NCBI GenBank assembly: GCA_903929315.1
Contig: CAIYUC010000100.1
Coordinates: 1 to 47,289 of the forward strand
Source of the DNA: an uncultured Bacteroidales bacterium
GTDB taxonomy: Bacteria; Bacteroidota; Bacteroidia; Bacteroidales; FEN-979
DNA: 47,289 bases
Direction: 5' to 3'
Shown here: positions 17,557 through 26,451 of the stretch, piece by piece
How the letters are laid out: each line of letters begins with the position of its first letter
Numbering within the stretch: the stretch's first letter is position 1
Position numbers and translations under genes: made by a program
Notes under the pieces: generated by a model
Seen by the model: the letters and a program-made list of their open reading frames with translations, nothing else
Told to the model about the DNA's origin: nothing
Database searches by the model: none

Positions 17557-17766
17557 AATTGTCGTACGTCATAAATATGTTACGTTAAAATATACTTTTA
17601 ATTAAAATGAGCAAAGAAGAAAGGTATTTATTTGAAAAGAATGAACTTGCAACGATTGAACAGGAATAAACCACAGATCCACAGAAAGGCAATTGAAACT
17701 ATTCCATTATAAAGTTAGTATCGCACGCGCTGCAAGTGCGCGCGAGCATGAGTTGTTGCCTTTTCT

Positions 17767-17794
17767 CGTAATTCGTAATCCGTAATTCGTAATC
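17767..17794. repeat. Two direct copies of a 14-bp repeat
   Basis: CGTAATTCGTAATC occurs at 17767-17780 and again, identically, at 17781-17794. It is followed by TTTCGCTATTTCACTATTTC-type low-complexity sequence up to 17857. Confidence 0.8.
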
Positions 17795-17857
17795 TTTTTC
17801 TGTCCGCTTGTCCGCTGTATTTCGCTATTTCACTATTTCACTACTTCGCTATTTATT

Positions 17858-20800
17858 TCACGGTTCTTTCATAAACTCCTCTTCGGTCAGGACTTTTATC
17901 TCCTCTTTTTTTGCTTCTACCAGCGCCTGGTTGATCTTTGTCAGGTCTTGTTCCCTGAAAACTTTTATATCGGATTTCAATTGGTCAACTTCCCTGATAA
18001 AATCGTTTACACCGGTGAGCTGGGAATCTGTCGGTTTTCCCTGGTAACTGATCATCGCCCCATAGATAAAAGCGAGTTTTTCTCTCAGTCGTTCTTCCCC
18101 GGTGACTTTTCCTTCTTTCGTGGCAACGAGTTTCGAATGCATCGTGTCCATCCGGATAGCGATCTTATTCAGCCTTATTGTTAGAGGTTTTGATGTGCTT
18201 TTTGCTCTTTCTTTAGCCATATCCCTGATGTCCGTCGCCTGACGATCAATATATGCCAGCGATTCAAGGAGATGATATGCTTGCATTAGAGCAGTTTGAC
18301 GGATTTCACGATCTTTGACAGAATACCTGGATTTCGGATCGAACAATAAATGAATCTTCGTTTCGAATACCTCCTTATCGATGAAAAGTTTCACCGTATA
18401 TTCCCCTGGTGCAAAGTTCGGACCTGACATAGCTGCGCCTTCCAATTGGGGGGAAGCAGGTACTTTAGGTGGTTTCATGCTGATATTCCAATAAACGAGG
18501 TTGATCCCTTTCCGTTTTCCGGCCGGCAATTTTTGGATCATTTTACCATCCTTATCATAGATTTCCATGTTCATATCACCAAAAACATGTCGTTTTTTCA
18601 GATAGTACCCGATTGTAGCTGCTTCAGGAGGAACGCTACCGGTATATTCATCATCCCCGTTCCAACCCTGCCGGTTAAAATTTTCCGTGATCACATAATC
18701 TTTTGTCGTGAGAAACCTTAAATCAGCGTCCAGAACTTCCCTGGATAATTGACGCAAAGGTGTCAGGTCATCGATGATCATGATCCCACGGCCGTGCGTC
18801 GCCAGCACAAGCGATTGATCCCGGGGATGTATCACCATATCCATAATGGGAACTTTGGGCACTTTTCCCCTGAAAGACGACCAGCTCCGGCCTCCGTCAA
18901 TTGTCAGATAGAGCCCGGATTCCGTACCCAGAAAAAGTAATCCCGGATTTACCAGGTCTTCTTTGATGATATGGCAATATGCTTTGATCGAGGTATCTGC
19001 CAATGCCGTCCAACTCTTGCCTAAATCAGCAGACGTAAAAATATACGGGGATTTATCTCCGGAACGATGACCGTCGAAAGTAACATATACTTTATTTTTA
19101 TCAAAATGACCGGGCTCGACATATGAACACCAGGTGTTGAAAGGAAGTCCGGAAATGTTTTTCACCACATTGGTCCAGGTTTTTCCTCCATCTGAGGTCA
19201 CCTGCAGGTTACCATCGTCAGTGCCCACCCAGATCAGCAAACTGTCCAATGGGGATTCGTTGATCGTATAAATCGTACAGTGATTCTCGGCAGATGAGTT
19301 ATCTACGGTAAGACCACCGGAGTTTTCCTGCTTCTCTTTTTTGGGGTTGTCGGTGGTTAAATCGGGGGAAATCCTTGTCCAGGCATCGCCTCTGTTGGTG
19401 GATTTAAAGAGGTATTGTGCCCCCAGGTAAAATGAATTGCTTTGGGGGCTGAAAATCATAGGGGCATTCCAGTTAAAGCGAAGTTCTTTGCTGCCTTGGT
19501 CCTTGAAAGGACGTAAGGATTTGTATTCTCCCGTTTTTTGATAATACCGGGCAATATATCCACCCTGAAATTGCCAGTATAATATTGTGGAATCCAGTTT
19601 ATCGCAATATACATAAAAGCCATCACCGAAGCCAACGCTTTTCCAATCAGCATTTGTAATGCCATAAGAAGTTTTCGACGGTCCATACCAGGAACCATTA
19701 TCCTGTAATCCGCCATATACATTAAAAGGGTCGGCCATGTCAGTGCTGACATGATAAAATTGAGAAACAGGCAGATTTCTTAAAAACCGCCAGGTGTTAC
19801 CTTTATCCATTGAAACATAAACCCCTCCATCCGTCCCCATATAGATAAGGTTATGATCCTTCTTGCTGATGTACAAAGGATGGCAATCACCATGATAATT
19901 GCCGCCTTCCACCGCCGCGGAACTGAAGGTTTTACCGCCGTCTGTACTTTCATTAAGGTTGAATCCGGGTTTATAAAGTAGATTTGTGTCAACCGGGTCT
20001 GTAGCCAGGAAAGAAAAATAAAACGGGCGATCACTGATGGCTTCTGCCTGGGTCATCATTTTCCATGAGATGCCCTTGTCACCTGAACGGTATAAAGCTG
20101 TTTTTTCAGCTTCGATGAGTGCATAAACAATATCCGGTTTTACCGGGGAAATGGAGATGGAAATTCGTCCAAGCAGGCCGCTGGGAAAATCTTTTGTCTC
20201 CTTGGACCACGTTTTTCCGCCATCGGAAGACCTATATAAGCCGCTGCTTTTCCCTCCCGAACTAAAGGACCAGGGAGTTCTCCTGAATTCCCACATCCCG
20301 GCATAAAGAATATCAGGATTTTGCCAATCGATAGCTACGTCGCAACACCCGGTATTTTCATCAACAAACAGTATTTTTTCCCAGGTTTTCCCTCCATTGG
20401 TCGTTTTAAACAACCCTCTGTCTGTATTTGAATTCCAGAGATCTCCAAGTGCGGCAACAAAAACAATATCCGGATTCTTTGGATGGATAACAATTTTCGC
20501 AATACGTTCGGTTTTCTGCAGGCCCATTTTTTCCCAGGTTTCTCCTCCATTCTTTGTTCTATAGATACCGTCACCGACGGAAACGGAGTTACGTACCCAG
20601 ACTTCGCCGGTACCTACCCATATGGTATCAGGGTGGTTTTGGTCGATCGTTATTGCACCGATGGACTGGATGTACTTATCGAAAACAGGTTTGAAAGTAG
20701 TCCCGTAGTTTTTTGTTTTCCAAAGTCCTCCGCTGGCTGCACCCACATAAACAACAGCCGGGTTTTTATCCACGGCATCAATGGCAGAGATACGTCCGCT

Positions 20801-20938
20801 CATGGTAGCAGGGCCTATCTGGCGGGCAATGATATCTCCAAAAGTATTTTCATCTGTTTTTACTTTGTCCTGAGCTTCTGCTGCACCTGTATAAATGGTA
20901 AAAATGAATAGTTGAATGATTGTGATTATCCTTTTCAT
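17858..20938 (-). CDS. VPS10/sortilin-like beta-propeller exoprotein
   Basis: 1026 residues. A signal peptide (1-22, ending GAAEAQ) is followed by a long propeller region starting RQIGPATMSGRISAIDAV and rich in Asp-box repeats (LWKTKNYGTTF, IYRTKNGGETWEK, LFKTTNGGKTWEK, LYRSSDGGKTWSK, QVTSDGGKTWTN, LYLTIDGGRSWSS). This is the widespread Bacteroidota 'glycosyl hydrolase/VPS10' type. After about residue 730 the fold changes to an FlgD-like Ig segment (NLVYWNISMKPPKVP) and a charged helical end (DQLKSDIKVFREQ). It has no T9SS sorting domain, unlike the next propeller protein on the same strand, so it is probably periplasmic or exported differently. Function unknown. Confidence 0.82.
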   Translation of the reverse strand: MKRIITIIQLFIFTIYTGAAEAQDKVKTDENTFGDIIARQIGPATMSGRISAIDAVDKNPAVVYVGAASGGLWKTKNYGTTFKPVFDKYIQSIGAITIDQNHPDTIWVGTGEVWVRNSVSVGDGIYRTKNGGETWEKMGLQKTERIAKIVIHPKNPDIVFVAALGDLWNSNTDRGLFKTTNGGKTWEKILFVDENTGCCDVAIDWQNPDILYAGMWEFRRTPWSFSSGGKSSGLYRSSDGGKTWSKETKDFPSGLLGRISISISPVKPDIVYALIEAEKTALYRSGDKGISWKMMTQAEAISDRPFYFSFLATDPVDTNLLYKPGFNLNESTDGGKTFSSAAVEGGNYHGDCHPLYISKKDHNLIYMGTDGGVYVSMDKGNTWRFLRNLPVSQFYHVSTDMADPFNVYGGLQDNGSWYGPSKTSYGITNADWKSVGFGDGFYVYCDKLDSTILYWQFQGGYIARYYQKTGEYKSLRPFKDQGSKELRFNWNAPMIFSPQSNSFYLGAQYLFKSTNRGDAWTRISPDLTTDNPKKEKQENSGGLTVDNSSAENHCTIYTINESPLDSLLIWVGTDDGNLQVTSDGGKTWTNVVKNISGLPFNTWCSYVEPGHFDKNKVYVTFDGHRSGDKSPYIFTSADLGKSWTALADTSIKAYCHIIKEDLVNPGLLFLGTESGLYLTIDGGRSWSSFRGKVPKVPIMDMVIHPRDQSLVLATHGRGIMIIDDLTPLRQLSREVLDADLRFLTTKDYVITENFNRQGWNGDDEYTGSVPPEAATIGYYLKKRHVFGDMNMEIYDKDGKMIQKLPAGKRKGINLVYWNISMKPPKVPASPQLEGAAMSGPNFAPGEYTVKLFIDKEVFETKIHLLFDPKSRYSVKDREIRQTALMQAYHLLESLAYIDRQATDIRDMAKERAKSTSKPLTIRLNKIAIRMDTMHSKLVATKEGKVTGEERLREKLAFIYGAMISYQGKPTDSQLTGVNDFIREVDQLKSDIKVFREQDLTKINQALVEAKKEEIKVLTEEEFMKEP

Positions 20939-20966
20939 TTCTTTTCCTATTTGAACTTTTTTCCCA

Positions 20967-21695
20967 CTATTTTTTTACCGGTTTTATGAAAATACTATCG
21001 TTTATTTCCGTGTTTATTTCATATTTGTCAACAATGAAATGAGAAACTGTTTGTCCTTTGGATTTATTTTCGATGGTAAAAGGTAATAAGACTCCATTGA
21101 CTTCCTTGTAATTGCCACTTAAACTTTCACCTTCACTTTCATTTCCCTGAATTTTTATATTGGAAGTTACTTTTAAGATTACAAAATTCTCCGCATCAAT
21201 GAAATAATTTTCAATATCCCCATTCGCTTTGGTAACTTTAATATTATATGCCGGTGACCCATCAACATCTTCTTTGCCTATTAATTCAGCTTTATGACCT
21301 TTCTCCTGCCAGTTGTATAAACTACCTTCGAAATCGGCCTGATCTTTAATTATCTTGGTTTCATCGTTTGTCATGTCCTGCGGATCAGTCGATCCCGACC
21401 AGGGCATGATCATCCATCCATGCTGGCCATCAAATGCCTGTATCATTTTCATGCTTTGAATTTCTACTTCAATCCTGATTTTCCCGGGTCGTTTCATGAT
21501 GATCCGGCAGGGGTATTCAGTGCCCTGGGAGTTTGCTTTTCCGATAGTAATAATCGTCTGCCATTCTTTCATCTTTTCTATGCCGATCGTATTGAAATAT
21601 TTCGTCAGAATGTCGTCAAGTTTTAGTTCCTGTGATTTCCCTTGGGTTGAAAATACAATAAAGAGGATCAGGAAGAAATAAATTGATTTTTTCAT
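20967..21695 (-). CDS. LolA/outer-membrane lipoprotein-sorting-like exported protein
   Basis: 242 residues. A signal peptide (1-21, TQGKSQ) is followed by a domain with the LolA/LppX-like sequence of antiparallel strands (RPGKIRIEVEIQ, MIQAFDGQHGWMIMPWSG, GSPAYNIKVTKANGDIENYF, LLPFTIENKSKG). Such 'outer membrane lipoprotein-sorting protein' family members bind hydrophobic ligands in a half-barrel, but this one lacks a specific functional marker. It lies 28 bp upstream of the VPS10-like gene on the same strand, so the two are likely an operon. A candidate -7 box TAATTTTG is on the minus strand at 21752-21759. Confidence 0.7.
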   Translation of the reverse strand: MKKSIYFFLILFIVFSTQGKSQELKLDDILTKYFNTIGIEKMKEWQTIITIGKANSQGTEYPCRIIMKRPGKIRIEVEIQSMKMIQAFDGQHGWMIMPWSGSTDPQDMTNDETKIIKDQADFEGSLYNWQEKGHKAELIGKEDVDGSPAYNIKVTKANGDIENYFIDAENFVILKVTSNIKIQGNESEGESLSGNYKEVNGVLLPFTIENKSKGQTVSHFIVDKYEINTEINDSIFIKPVKK

Positions 21696-22144
21696 AATAG
21701 TATTATTTTTTACTTTAGTACTGTAATGTGTAATGCCTGTTTTAGGGAGAGCAAAATTAGTAAAGTCTTGCGTTAAATAAATGGAATTAACGGAAATTAA
21801 CTGATTATATCTACCTCACCCCCCGGTGGGTGTCCAATAAGTTTTTTTTTCTCGCAGAGTTTCGCTGATGAAATCGCAGAGTTTCGCAGAAAGCTGATAA
21901 CGTGCAGTATAACTCTGCGGAACTCCGCGAAAAACTTTGCGGAACTCCGCGAGAAATAATCTTTTTCATACATTTTAGACAACCCCAGAAGGGTGTGAGG
22001 CTTTAAATAATTCAATATTTAGAGTCATTTTTTTGGCCGGAATCTATTTTGTTCCTTATTTTGTCTTGCATTTCGTTATCCGGGTTATTCCTGTGATTGA
22101 AAATAACCATCTTAATACTGCGTTATTAAGTAAATGAAAAGATA
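21696..22144. other. Divergent intergenic region
   Basis: Separates the LolA-like gene (leftward) from the histidine kinase gene (rightward). Its centre is occupied by the palindromic element at 21848-21956. No coding sequence is credible; the minus-strand frame 21797-22015 is a translation of the repeat. Confidence 0.75.
21848..21956. repeat. Gene-less palindromic element (CGCAGAG type)
   Basis: Left arm 21848-21890 and right arm 21914-21956 are 43 bases each and align end to end as an imperfect inverted repeat, best in their outer 18 and inner 13 bases. The left arm begins TTTCTCGCAGAGTTTCGC; the right arm read from the other strand begins TTTCTCGCGGAGTTCCGC. The 23-base centre holds nothing coding. 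The outer arm sequence matches the arms around the GxxExxY gene at 25788-26251. Confidence 0.8.
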
Positions 22145-23644
22145 GTGGATATCTACTTAAGAAAAAAGCGTTGGAAATGGATTCTTTTCGGGGCTGCCGT
22201 GTTGATCGTCTCAGTATCACTCTACTTTACCAATATTCTGGTCGAGGAGATCCGGAAAGATGAACGTAAAAACGTTCAGATCTGGGCTGATGCCATTCAC
22301 AGGAAGGCGGATCTTGTTAATTTCACAAACAAGCTTTTTGAGCAGATCAAGGAAGAAGAACGTCAGAGAGTTACTGTCGTAGCTGAAGCCGGGGAACGCA
22401 TTCTTACCACCACATCCGATGAGGACCGGAATTTTTTTCTCGACATAATTGCCAATAATAAGACAATCCCTGTTGTCCTTGCGGATAAAAACGGAAATAT
22501 CAGAAATCACAGGAACGTGGATTACGATACAAACCTGATTACACGTCTTGAGGGTGAACTAAAGAAACAATTTACAGTTTATCCTCCGATCGAGGTCCGT
22601 TATCTTAATACAAAGGATTATTTGTATTATAAAGATTCCAATATTTTCACTGAACTTAAGAGGGTCATTGATGACCTGATGCAGGCATTTTTCTCGGAAG
22701 TGGTATTGAATTCTGCTTCTGTTCCTGTCATCATCACCGATAGCACGCAAAAAAATGTCATTGCATTCGGGAACATACCTGAAAAAAAGATGAAAGATTC
22801 GATTTTTGTTGCGGCAACCATTCACACGATGTCATCTCAAAATAAACCGATTAAGATCAATCTTGCTGAGACAGGTATCCGGTATATTTTTTACCAGGAT
22901 TCATTTTTATTAACGCAACTAAAATACTATCCTATTATTCAATTTGCTGTGATCGGGATATTCCTGTTCATCGCGTACCTGCTTTTCAGCTATGCACGTA
23001 GATCGGAACAAAACCAGGTTTGGGTGGGTATGGCAAAAGAAACTGCACATCAGCTTGGGACTCCAATGTCCTCCATGGTAGCCTGGGTTGAATTGCTGAA
23101 ACTAAAAGGAGTCGATTCCGAGACACTTTCTGAGATTGAGAAGGATGTGAACCGGTTGGAAACAATTACTGACCGTTTCTCCAAGATCGGATCGAAAGCC
23201 CGGTTGGAAAATACCGAAATAGTAAGTGTCATTCGTAATACTCTTTCCTATATAAAATCACGGACTTCCCGGAATATATCCTTTAACATCAAATCTTCCC
23301 CTGAAACTATCATCGTTCCTATCAATACCCATCTTTTCGAGTGGGTTATCGAAAATATCTCCAAGAATGCAGTGGATGCAATGGAAGGAAATGGCTCCAT
23401 TGGTATCGACATCAGTGAAACGGATACCTGTGTTACTATCGATATAAGCGATACCGGCAAGGGGATTCCCAAATCGCTTTTCAAGACCATCTTCCATCCT
23501 GGATACACCAGTAAGCAACGCGGCTGGGGATTAGGGCTTACTTTGTCAAAACGCATTATTGAAAACTACCACACCGGTAAAATTTTCGTTAAGTCGTCGA
23601 CGCTGAATAAAGGAACTACTTTTCGGATACTATTAAAAAAATAA
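22145..23644 (+). CDS. Membrane sensor histidine kinase
   Basis: 499 residues, starting at GTG; no in-frame ATG lies between this codon and the preceding stop. TM1 is at about residues 12-30 and TM2 at about 262-283, enclosing a sensor region of about 230 residues without a recognisable family. The dimerisation helix carries phospho-acceptor His302 (AKETAHQLGTPMSSM). The ATPase has an N box (VIENISKNAVDAM), a G1 box (DISDTGKGIP) and a G2 box (GWGLGLTLSKRIIE). HQLGTP is typical of a Bacteroidota kinase subgroup. No response regulator is adjacent. hemW begins 6 bp downstream, so the two are co-transcribed. Confidence 0.9.
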   Translation: MDIYLRKKRWKWILFGAAVLIVSVSLYFTNILVEEIRKDERKNVQIWADAIHRKADLVNFTNKLFEQIKEEERQRVTVVAEAGERILTTTSDEDRNFFLDIIANNKTIPVVLADKNGNIRNHRNVDYDTNLITRLEGELKKQFTVYPPIEVRYLNTKDYLYYKDSNIFTELKRVIDDLMQAFFSEVVLNSASVPVIITDSTQKNVIAFGNIPEKKMKDSIFVAATIHTMSSQNKPIKINLAETGIRYIFYQDSFLLTQLKYYPIIQFAVIGIFLFIAYLLFSYARRSEQNQVWVGMAKETAHQLGTPMSSMVAWVELLKLKGVDSETLSEIEKDVNRLETITDRFSKIGSKARLENTEIVSVIRNTLSYIKSRTSRNISFNIKSSPETIIVPINTHLFEWVIENISKNAVDAMEGNGSIGIDISETDTCVTIDISDTGKGIPKSLFKTIFHPGYTSKQRGWGLGLTLSKRIIENYHTGKIFVKSSTLNKGTTFRILLKK

Positions 23645-23650
23645 CCTTCT

Positions 23651-24799
23651 TTGGCCGGTCTGTATATTCATATCCCATTCTGCCGGAAAAAATGCCATTA
23701 TTGCAATTTTTACTCACTGGCTTCGGTTAAATATCTTGACTCTTTCTATGATGCTTTGCTGGAAGAGATCTATATCCAGCGAAAATACCTTGAAGGTAAA
23801 AACATACAGTCCATTTATTTCGGGGGAGGAACACCGACATTTGTAAATCCGGATATTATCAGACAAGCACTTCAATCGATAAGCAAATATTATAGCATTG
23901 TTGTTGATCCGGAGATCACTTTAGAAGCAAATCCTGACGATATCAATAATTCTTTATTACGGGAATATAAGGATATCGGGATCAATCGTCTTAGTATTGG
24001 TGTACAATCCTTTTTTGATGATGATCTCCGGTACCTGAATCGTTTGCATTCCGCAGGGCAGGCCTATCAGGCAGTGATAGAAGCAAAGTCTGCAGGATTT
24101 GAAAACCTTGGTATTGATCTTATTTACGGAATCCCAACCCTGACAAATGAAAAATGGGCGCAAAACCTGGAGAAAGCTTTCTCTCTTGATATCCCGCATA
24201 TATCTGCATATTCCTTAACCGTCGAAGAAAAAACCGCCTTGTATATCCTGATCCAAAAGAAGGCGCTTACCGCTCCGACTGATGAACAGATGATCGGGCA
24301 TTTTCGTATTTTACAGGACAAAATGAAGGAGCATGATTATCTTCATTATGAGATATCCAATTTTTGCAAGACCGGCTATTATTCACGGCATAACAGCATG
24401 TATTGGACGGGAGAGCATTACCTGGGTATAGGACCCTCGGCACATTCTTATAATGGTGTTTCAAGACAATGGAATGTCAACAACATTTTACAATATGTTG
24501 ATCTGATTGCAAGGAATGACAGGTTTTATCAGACGGAAGAGCTGACTGATATCCAGCGGTTCAATGAACGGATCATGGTTTCCCTCCGGACGATGTGGGG
24601 TTTTGATCTGAATAAGACCAGGGAAGAATTTGGTGAGGAGGTTGCTTCTCACTTTCTGCGATCCGCTTCCCGTTATATAAATTCCGGAGAGATGGTTGAA
24701 AACAATGGTATTTATACCTTGACTGATGCAGGAAAGCTGTTCGCTGATGGCATAGCTTCAGATCTTTTTCTGGAATCGCAGGACAGTTCCCAGGGGTAA
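23651..24799 (+). CDS. hemW: Radical SAM heme chaperone HemW
   Basis: 382 residues from a TTG codon (MAGLYIHIPFCRKKC). The radical SAM cluster motif CRKKCHYCNF (CxxxCxxC) opens the protein. It is followed by the family blocks FGGGTPTF, EITLEANPDD, NRLSIGVQSF and DLIYGIPTLT, and the C-terminal IGPSAHSY. HemW is related to coproporphyrinogen dehydrogenase HemN but acts as a heme-binding chaperone; the length and the CxxxCxxC-F start favour HemW. Cytoplasmic. It begins 6 bp after the kinase. Its last 42 bases overlap the 3' end of the convergent methyltransferase gene. Confidence 0.92.
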   Translation: MAGLYIHIPFCRKKCHYCNFYSLASVKYLDSFYDALLEEIYIQRKYLEGKNIQSIYFGGGTPTFVNPDIIRQALQSISKYYSIVVDPEITLEANPDDINNSLLREYKDIGINRLSIGVQSFFDDDLRYLNRLHSAGQAYQAVIEAKSAGFENLGIDLIYGIPTLTNEKWAQNLEKAFSLDIPHISAYSLTVEEKTALYILIQKKALTAPTDEQMIGHFRILQDKMKEHDYLHYEISNFCKTGYYSRHNSMYWTGEHYLGIGPSAHSYNGVSRQWNVNNILQYVDLIARNDRFYQTEELTDIQRFNERIMVSLRTMWGFDLNKTREEFGEEVASHFLRSASRYINSGEMVENNGIYTLTDAGKLFADGIASDLFLESQDSSQG

Positions 24800-25660
24800 G
24801 ATCCTTCCGCTACGGTCGGAAAAAACAAGTTCTCCGGATTCTTTCTGCCCGGTTTCCGTGAAATGTGTTTTCACAAGGTTGTCGCAAATAAGTGGGGAAA
24901 ACCCCATGGAATAAAGACTGAGGATGAACAATCCATGATCTGGTTCCATAAGCTGGCTGCATAATTTCACCATTTCATCAAGTCCGTCAGAAAGGGCCCA
25001 TTTTTCTCCTTCAGGACCTCTGCCATAAGCAGGTGGATCAAGGATAATTCCCTGATAATGATTTCCTCTTTTCACTTCTCTTTTGACAAATTTCAATGCA
25101 TCTTCCACGACCCACCGGATATCTTTAAGACCGCTGGCATCCATATCATCCCTGGCCCATTGAATGACAGGTTTTACCGAATCGACATGCACTACATCAG
25201 CTCCGGCTGCTTTTGCTGCCAGGGATGCTCCCCCTGTATAAGCAAATAAATTCAAGACCTTAAATGGTTTGTTTGTAGAGATAATAAAGTCGTAAATATA
25301 TTCCCAGTTGCTGGCTTGCTCTGGAAAGATGCCGATATGGCCGAATGCCGTCAATCCTAACCGGAATTTCAGTTGCATTTCTTTATAGGAATACCCGATG
25401 AACCACTGTTCAGGCATCCCCGGTTTTAATGACCACGCTCCTTTCTCTGAAAATTCATGCTTTGCAGGGTCACCCCCTTTCGACCTTTTATACCTGGCAT
25501 TTGAAAGCTCTTCCCATTCTTTTTCCGGCAGCGCTTTTTGCCAGACAGCCTGAGGCTCCGGTCGTATCAGGATATATTTCCCGAACCGTTCCAGTTTCTC
25601 GAGACCGCCGGTATCGATGAGTTCATAATCTTTCCAATGATCTGATGTAAATATCCGCAT
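24758..25660 (-). CDS. Class I SAM-dependent rRNA methyltransferase (RlmI-like)
   Basis: 300 residues from MRIFTSDHWKDYELID (the frame can start at 25678). The Rossmann SAM-binding motif is VLNLFAYTGGASLAAKAAG, followed by VHVDSVKPVIQWA and the catalytic-type ILDPPAYGRGPEG. This pattern is found in RlmI-related 23S rRNA methyltransferases. No PUA domain is evident at the N-terminus, so exact specificity is open. The gene converges with hemW and the coding regions overlap by 42 bases. Confidence 0.85.
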   Translation of the reverse strand: MRIFTSDHWKDYELIDTGGLEKLERFGKYILIRPEPQAVWQKALPEKEWEELSNARYKRSKGGDPAKHEFSEKGAWSLKPGMPEQWFIGYSYKEMQLKFRLGLTAFGHIGIFPEQASNWEYIYDFIISTNKPFKVLNLFAYTGGASLAAKAAGADVVHVDSVKPVIQWARDDMDASGLKDIRWVVEDALKFVKREVKRGNHYQGIILDPPAYGRGPEGEKWALSDGLDEMVKLCSQLMEPDHGLFILSLYSMGFSPLICDNLVKTHFTETGQKESGELVFSDRSGRILPLGTVLRFQKKI

Positions 25661-25787
25661 GTTTTTAAAATTCAGCAAGGAGCATTATTTTCTTTACAAA
25701 CGTAAGGAAAACTTTCGGGACAATGTGAGAAAAATTCTTATTCAGCTGAGGAACAGGAATGGTGATTTACCAGAATCGATTGAAATT

Positions 25788-25828
25788 TCTCGCAGATTTC
25801 CGCAGATTAAACGCAGATTTTCGCAGAT
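25788..25828. repeat. Left inverted repeat of the GxxExxY element
   Basis: 41 bases beginning TCTCGCAGATTTCCGC with further CGCAGAT copies inside. It matches the reverse complement of 26211-26251 at 35 of 41 positions. It ends one base before the stop codon of the GxxExxY gene. Confidence 0.85.
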
Positions 25829-25829
25829 G

Positions 25830-26210
25830 TTATAAATTATTTACGATCCTGATCAATGCTGTTTTGTTGAGGGATATCGCATTAAAATTTATTAACAACC
25901 CAAGCTTCTTATGCATCAATTTCAGGTATGTCAGTAGTTGTTTATGATGGATATCCAATAAAATGTCAACAGATTTAACTTCTATGATTACCAAATTATT
26001 CACCAAAATATCCAGACGAAATCCGCAATCAAAGTGAACATTTTCATATATCATTGGAATCCCCAGTTGGGTCTTAACTTCAAAACCCAAAGACCTTAAT
26101 TCATAAGCCAGAGCCCTTTCATAGACAGACTCAAGCAATCCGGGTCCTAAGGAATTATGCACCTTGAATGCCGCTCCCCGGATAAGAAAAGAAATTTCAT
26201 TCTCATTCAT
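25830..26210 (-). CDS. GxxExxY family protein with PD-(D/E)XK-type residues
   Basis: 126 residues from MNENEISFLIRGAAFKVH. The family signature is GLLESVY at residues 24-30 (Gly24, Glu27, Tyr30). A downstream nuclease-like core, FRLDILVNNLVIIEVKS, supplies Asp67, Glu77 and Lys79. This agrees with the placement of the family among PD-(D/E)XK-type proteins; activity and substrate are unproven. A longer frame runs to 26270, but those 20 residues are translated from the flanking repeat, so the ATG at 26208-26210 is preferred. It is bracketed by inverted repeats that touch both ends of the gene. It is not in an operon. Confidence 0.88.
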   Translation of the reverse strand: MNENEISFLIRGAAFKVHNSLGPGLLESVYERALAYELRSLGFEVKTQLGIPMIYENVHFDCGFRLDILVNNLVIIEVKSVDILLDIHHKQLLTYLKLMHKKLGLLINFNAISLNKTALIRIVNNL

Positions 26211-26251
26211 ATCTGCGAAAATCTGCGGATAATTTGCGAAACTCCGCGAGA
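26211..26251. repeat. Right inverted repeat of the GxxExxY element
   Basis: 41 bases ending ACTCCGCGAGA, directly adjacent to the GxxExxY start codon. It is the inverted partner of 25788-25828. Confidence 0.85.
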
Positions 26252-26451
26252 ACCTTTTTAAAGCAAGCAATTACATTAATCGGAATAATCTGAAAAGGTG
26301 ATACGTTTGTTGAGGATTTTTTTATAAAATTCAAATATGCACTTTTGCCAGGAGTATAATACTATTTCAATATGTCTAATAAAAGTTCTGAATACTTTTA
26401 GTTTAGAATCAGAAAATATATCATAAATTAGCTGATAATCTCTCCGGGCTT

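Larger units (their letters stand above)
16712..17857. other. 1.1-kb gap with remnants and short repeats
   Basis: No intact gene. It contains short GTCACAGA-type repeats (about 16807-16834), an ATCCC-GTA-GGGAT palindrome (about 16865-16877) and a CCTCCCCA/TGGGGAGG hairpin (16917-16936). It also has an orphan T9SS sorting domain (16958-17161), a probable transposase tail (17413-17556) and a 20-residue frame at 17607-17669 (MSKEERYLFEKNELATIEQE). The right end has a 14-bp direct repeat and T-rich low-complexity DNA. Confidence 0.7.

Noticed and set aside
17607-17669. 20-residue frame MSKEERYLFEKNELATIEQE as a gene
   Set aside because: Too short to judge, and no -7 element or partner; kept only as a possible remnant in the gap description.
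16712-17857. tRNA or other structured RNA gene in the long gap
   Set aside because: No acceptor/TPsiC signature such as GTTCGAATC with matching stems was found here or in the other gaps.
21797-22015. 72-residue minus-strand frame
   Set aside because: It is a translation of the palindromic repeat 21848-21956; no family, signal or ribosome-binding site.
26211-26270. N-terminal extension of the GxxExxY protein
   Set aside because: The 20 extra residues come from the inverted repeat; family members begin at MNENEIS-like sequence.
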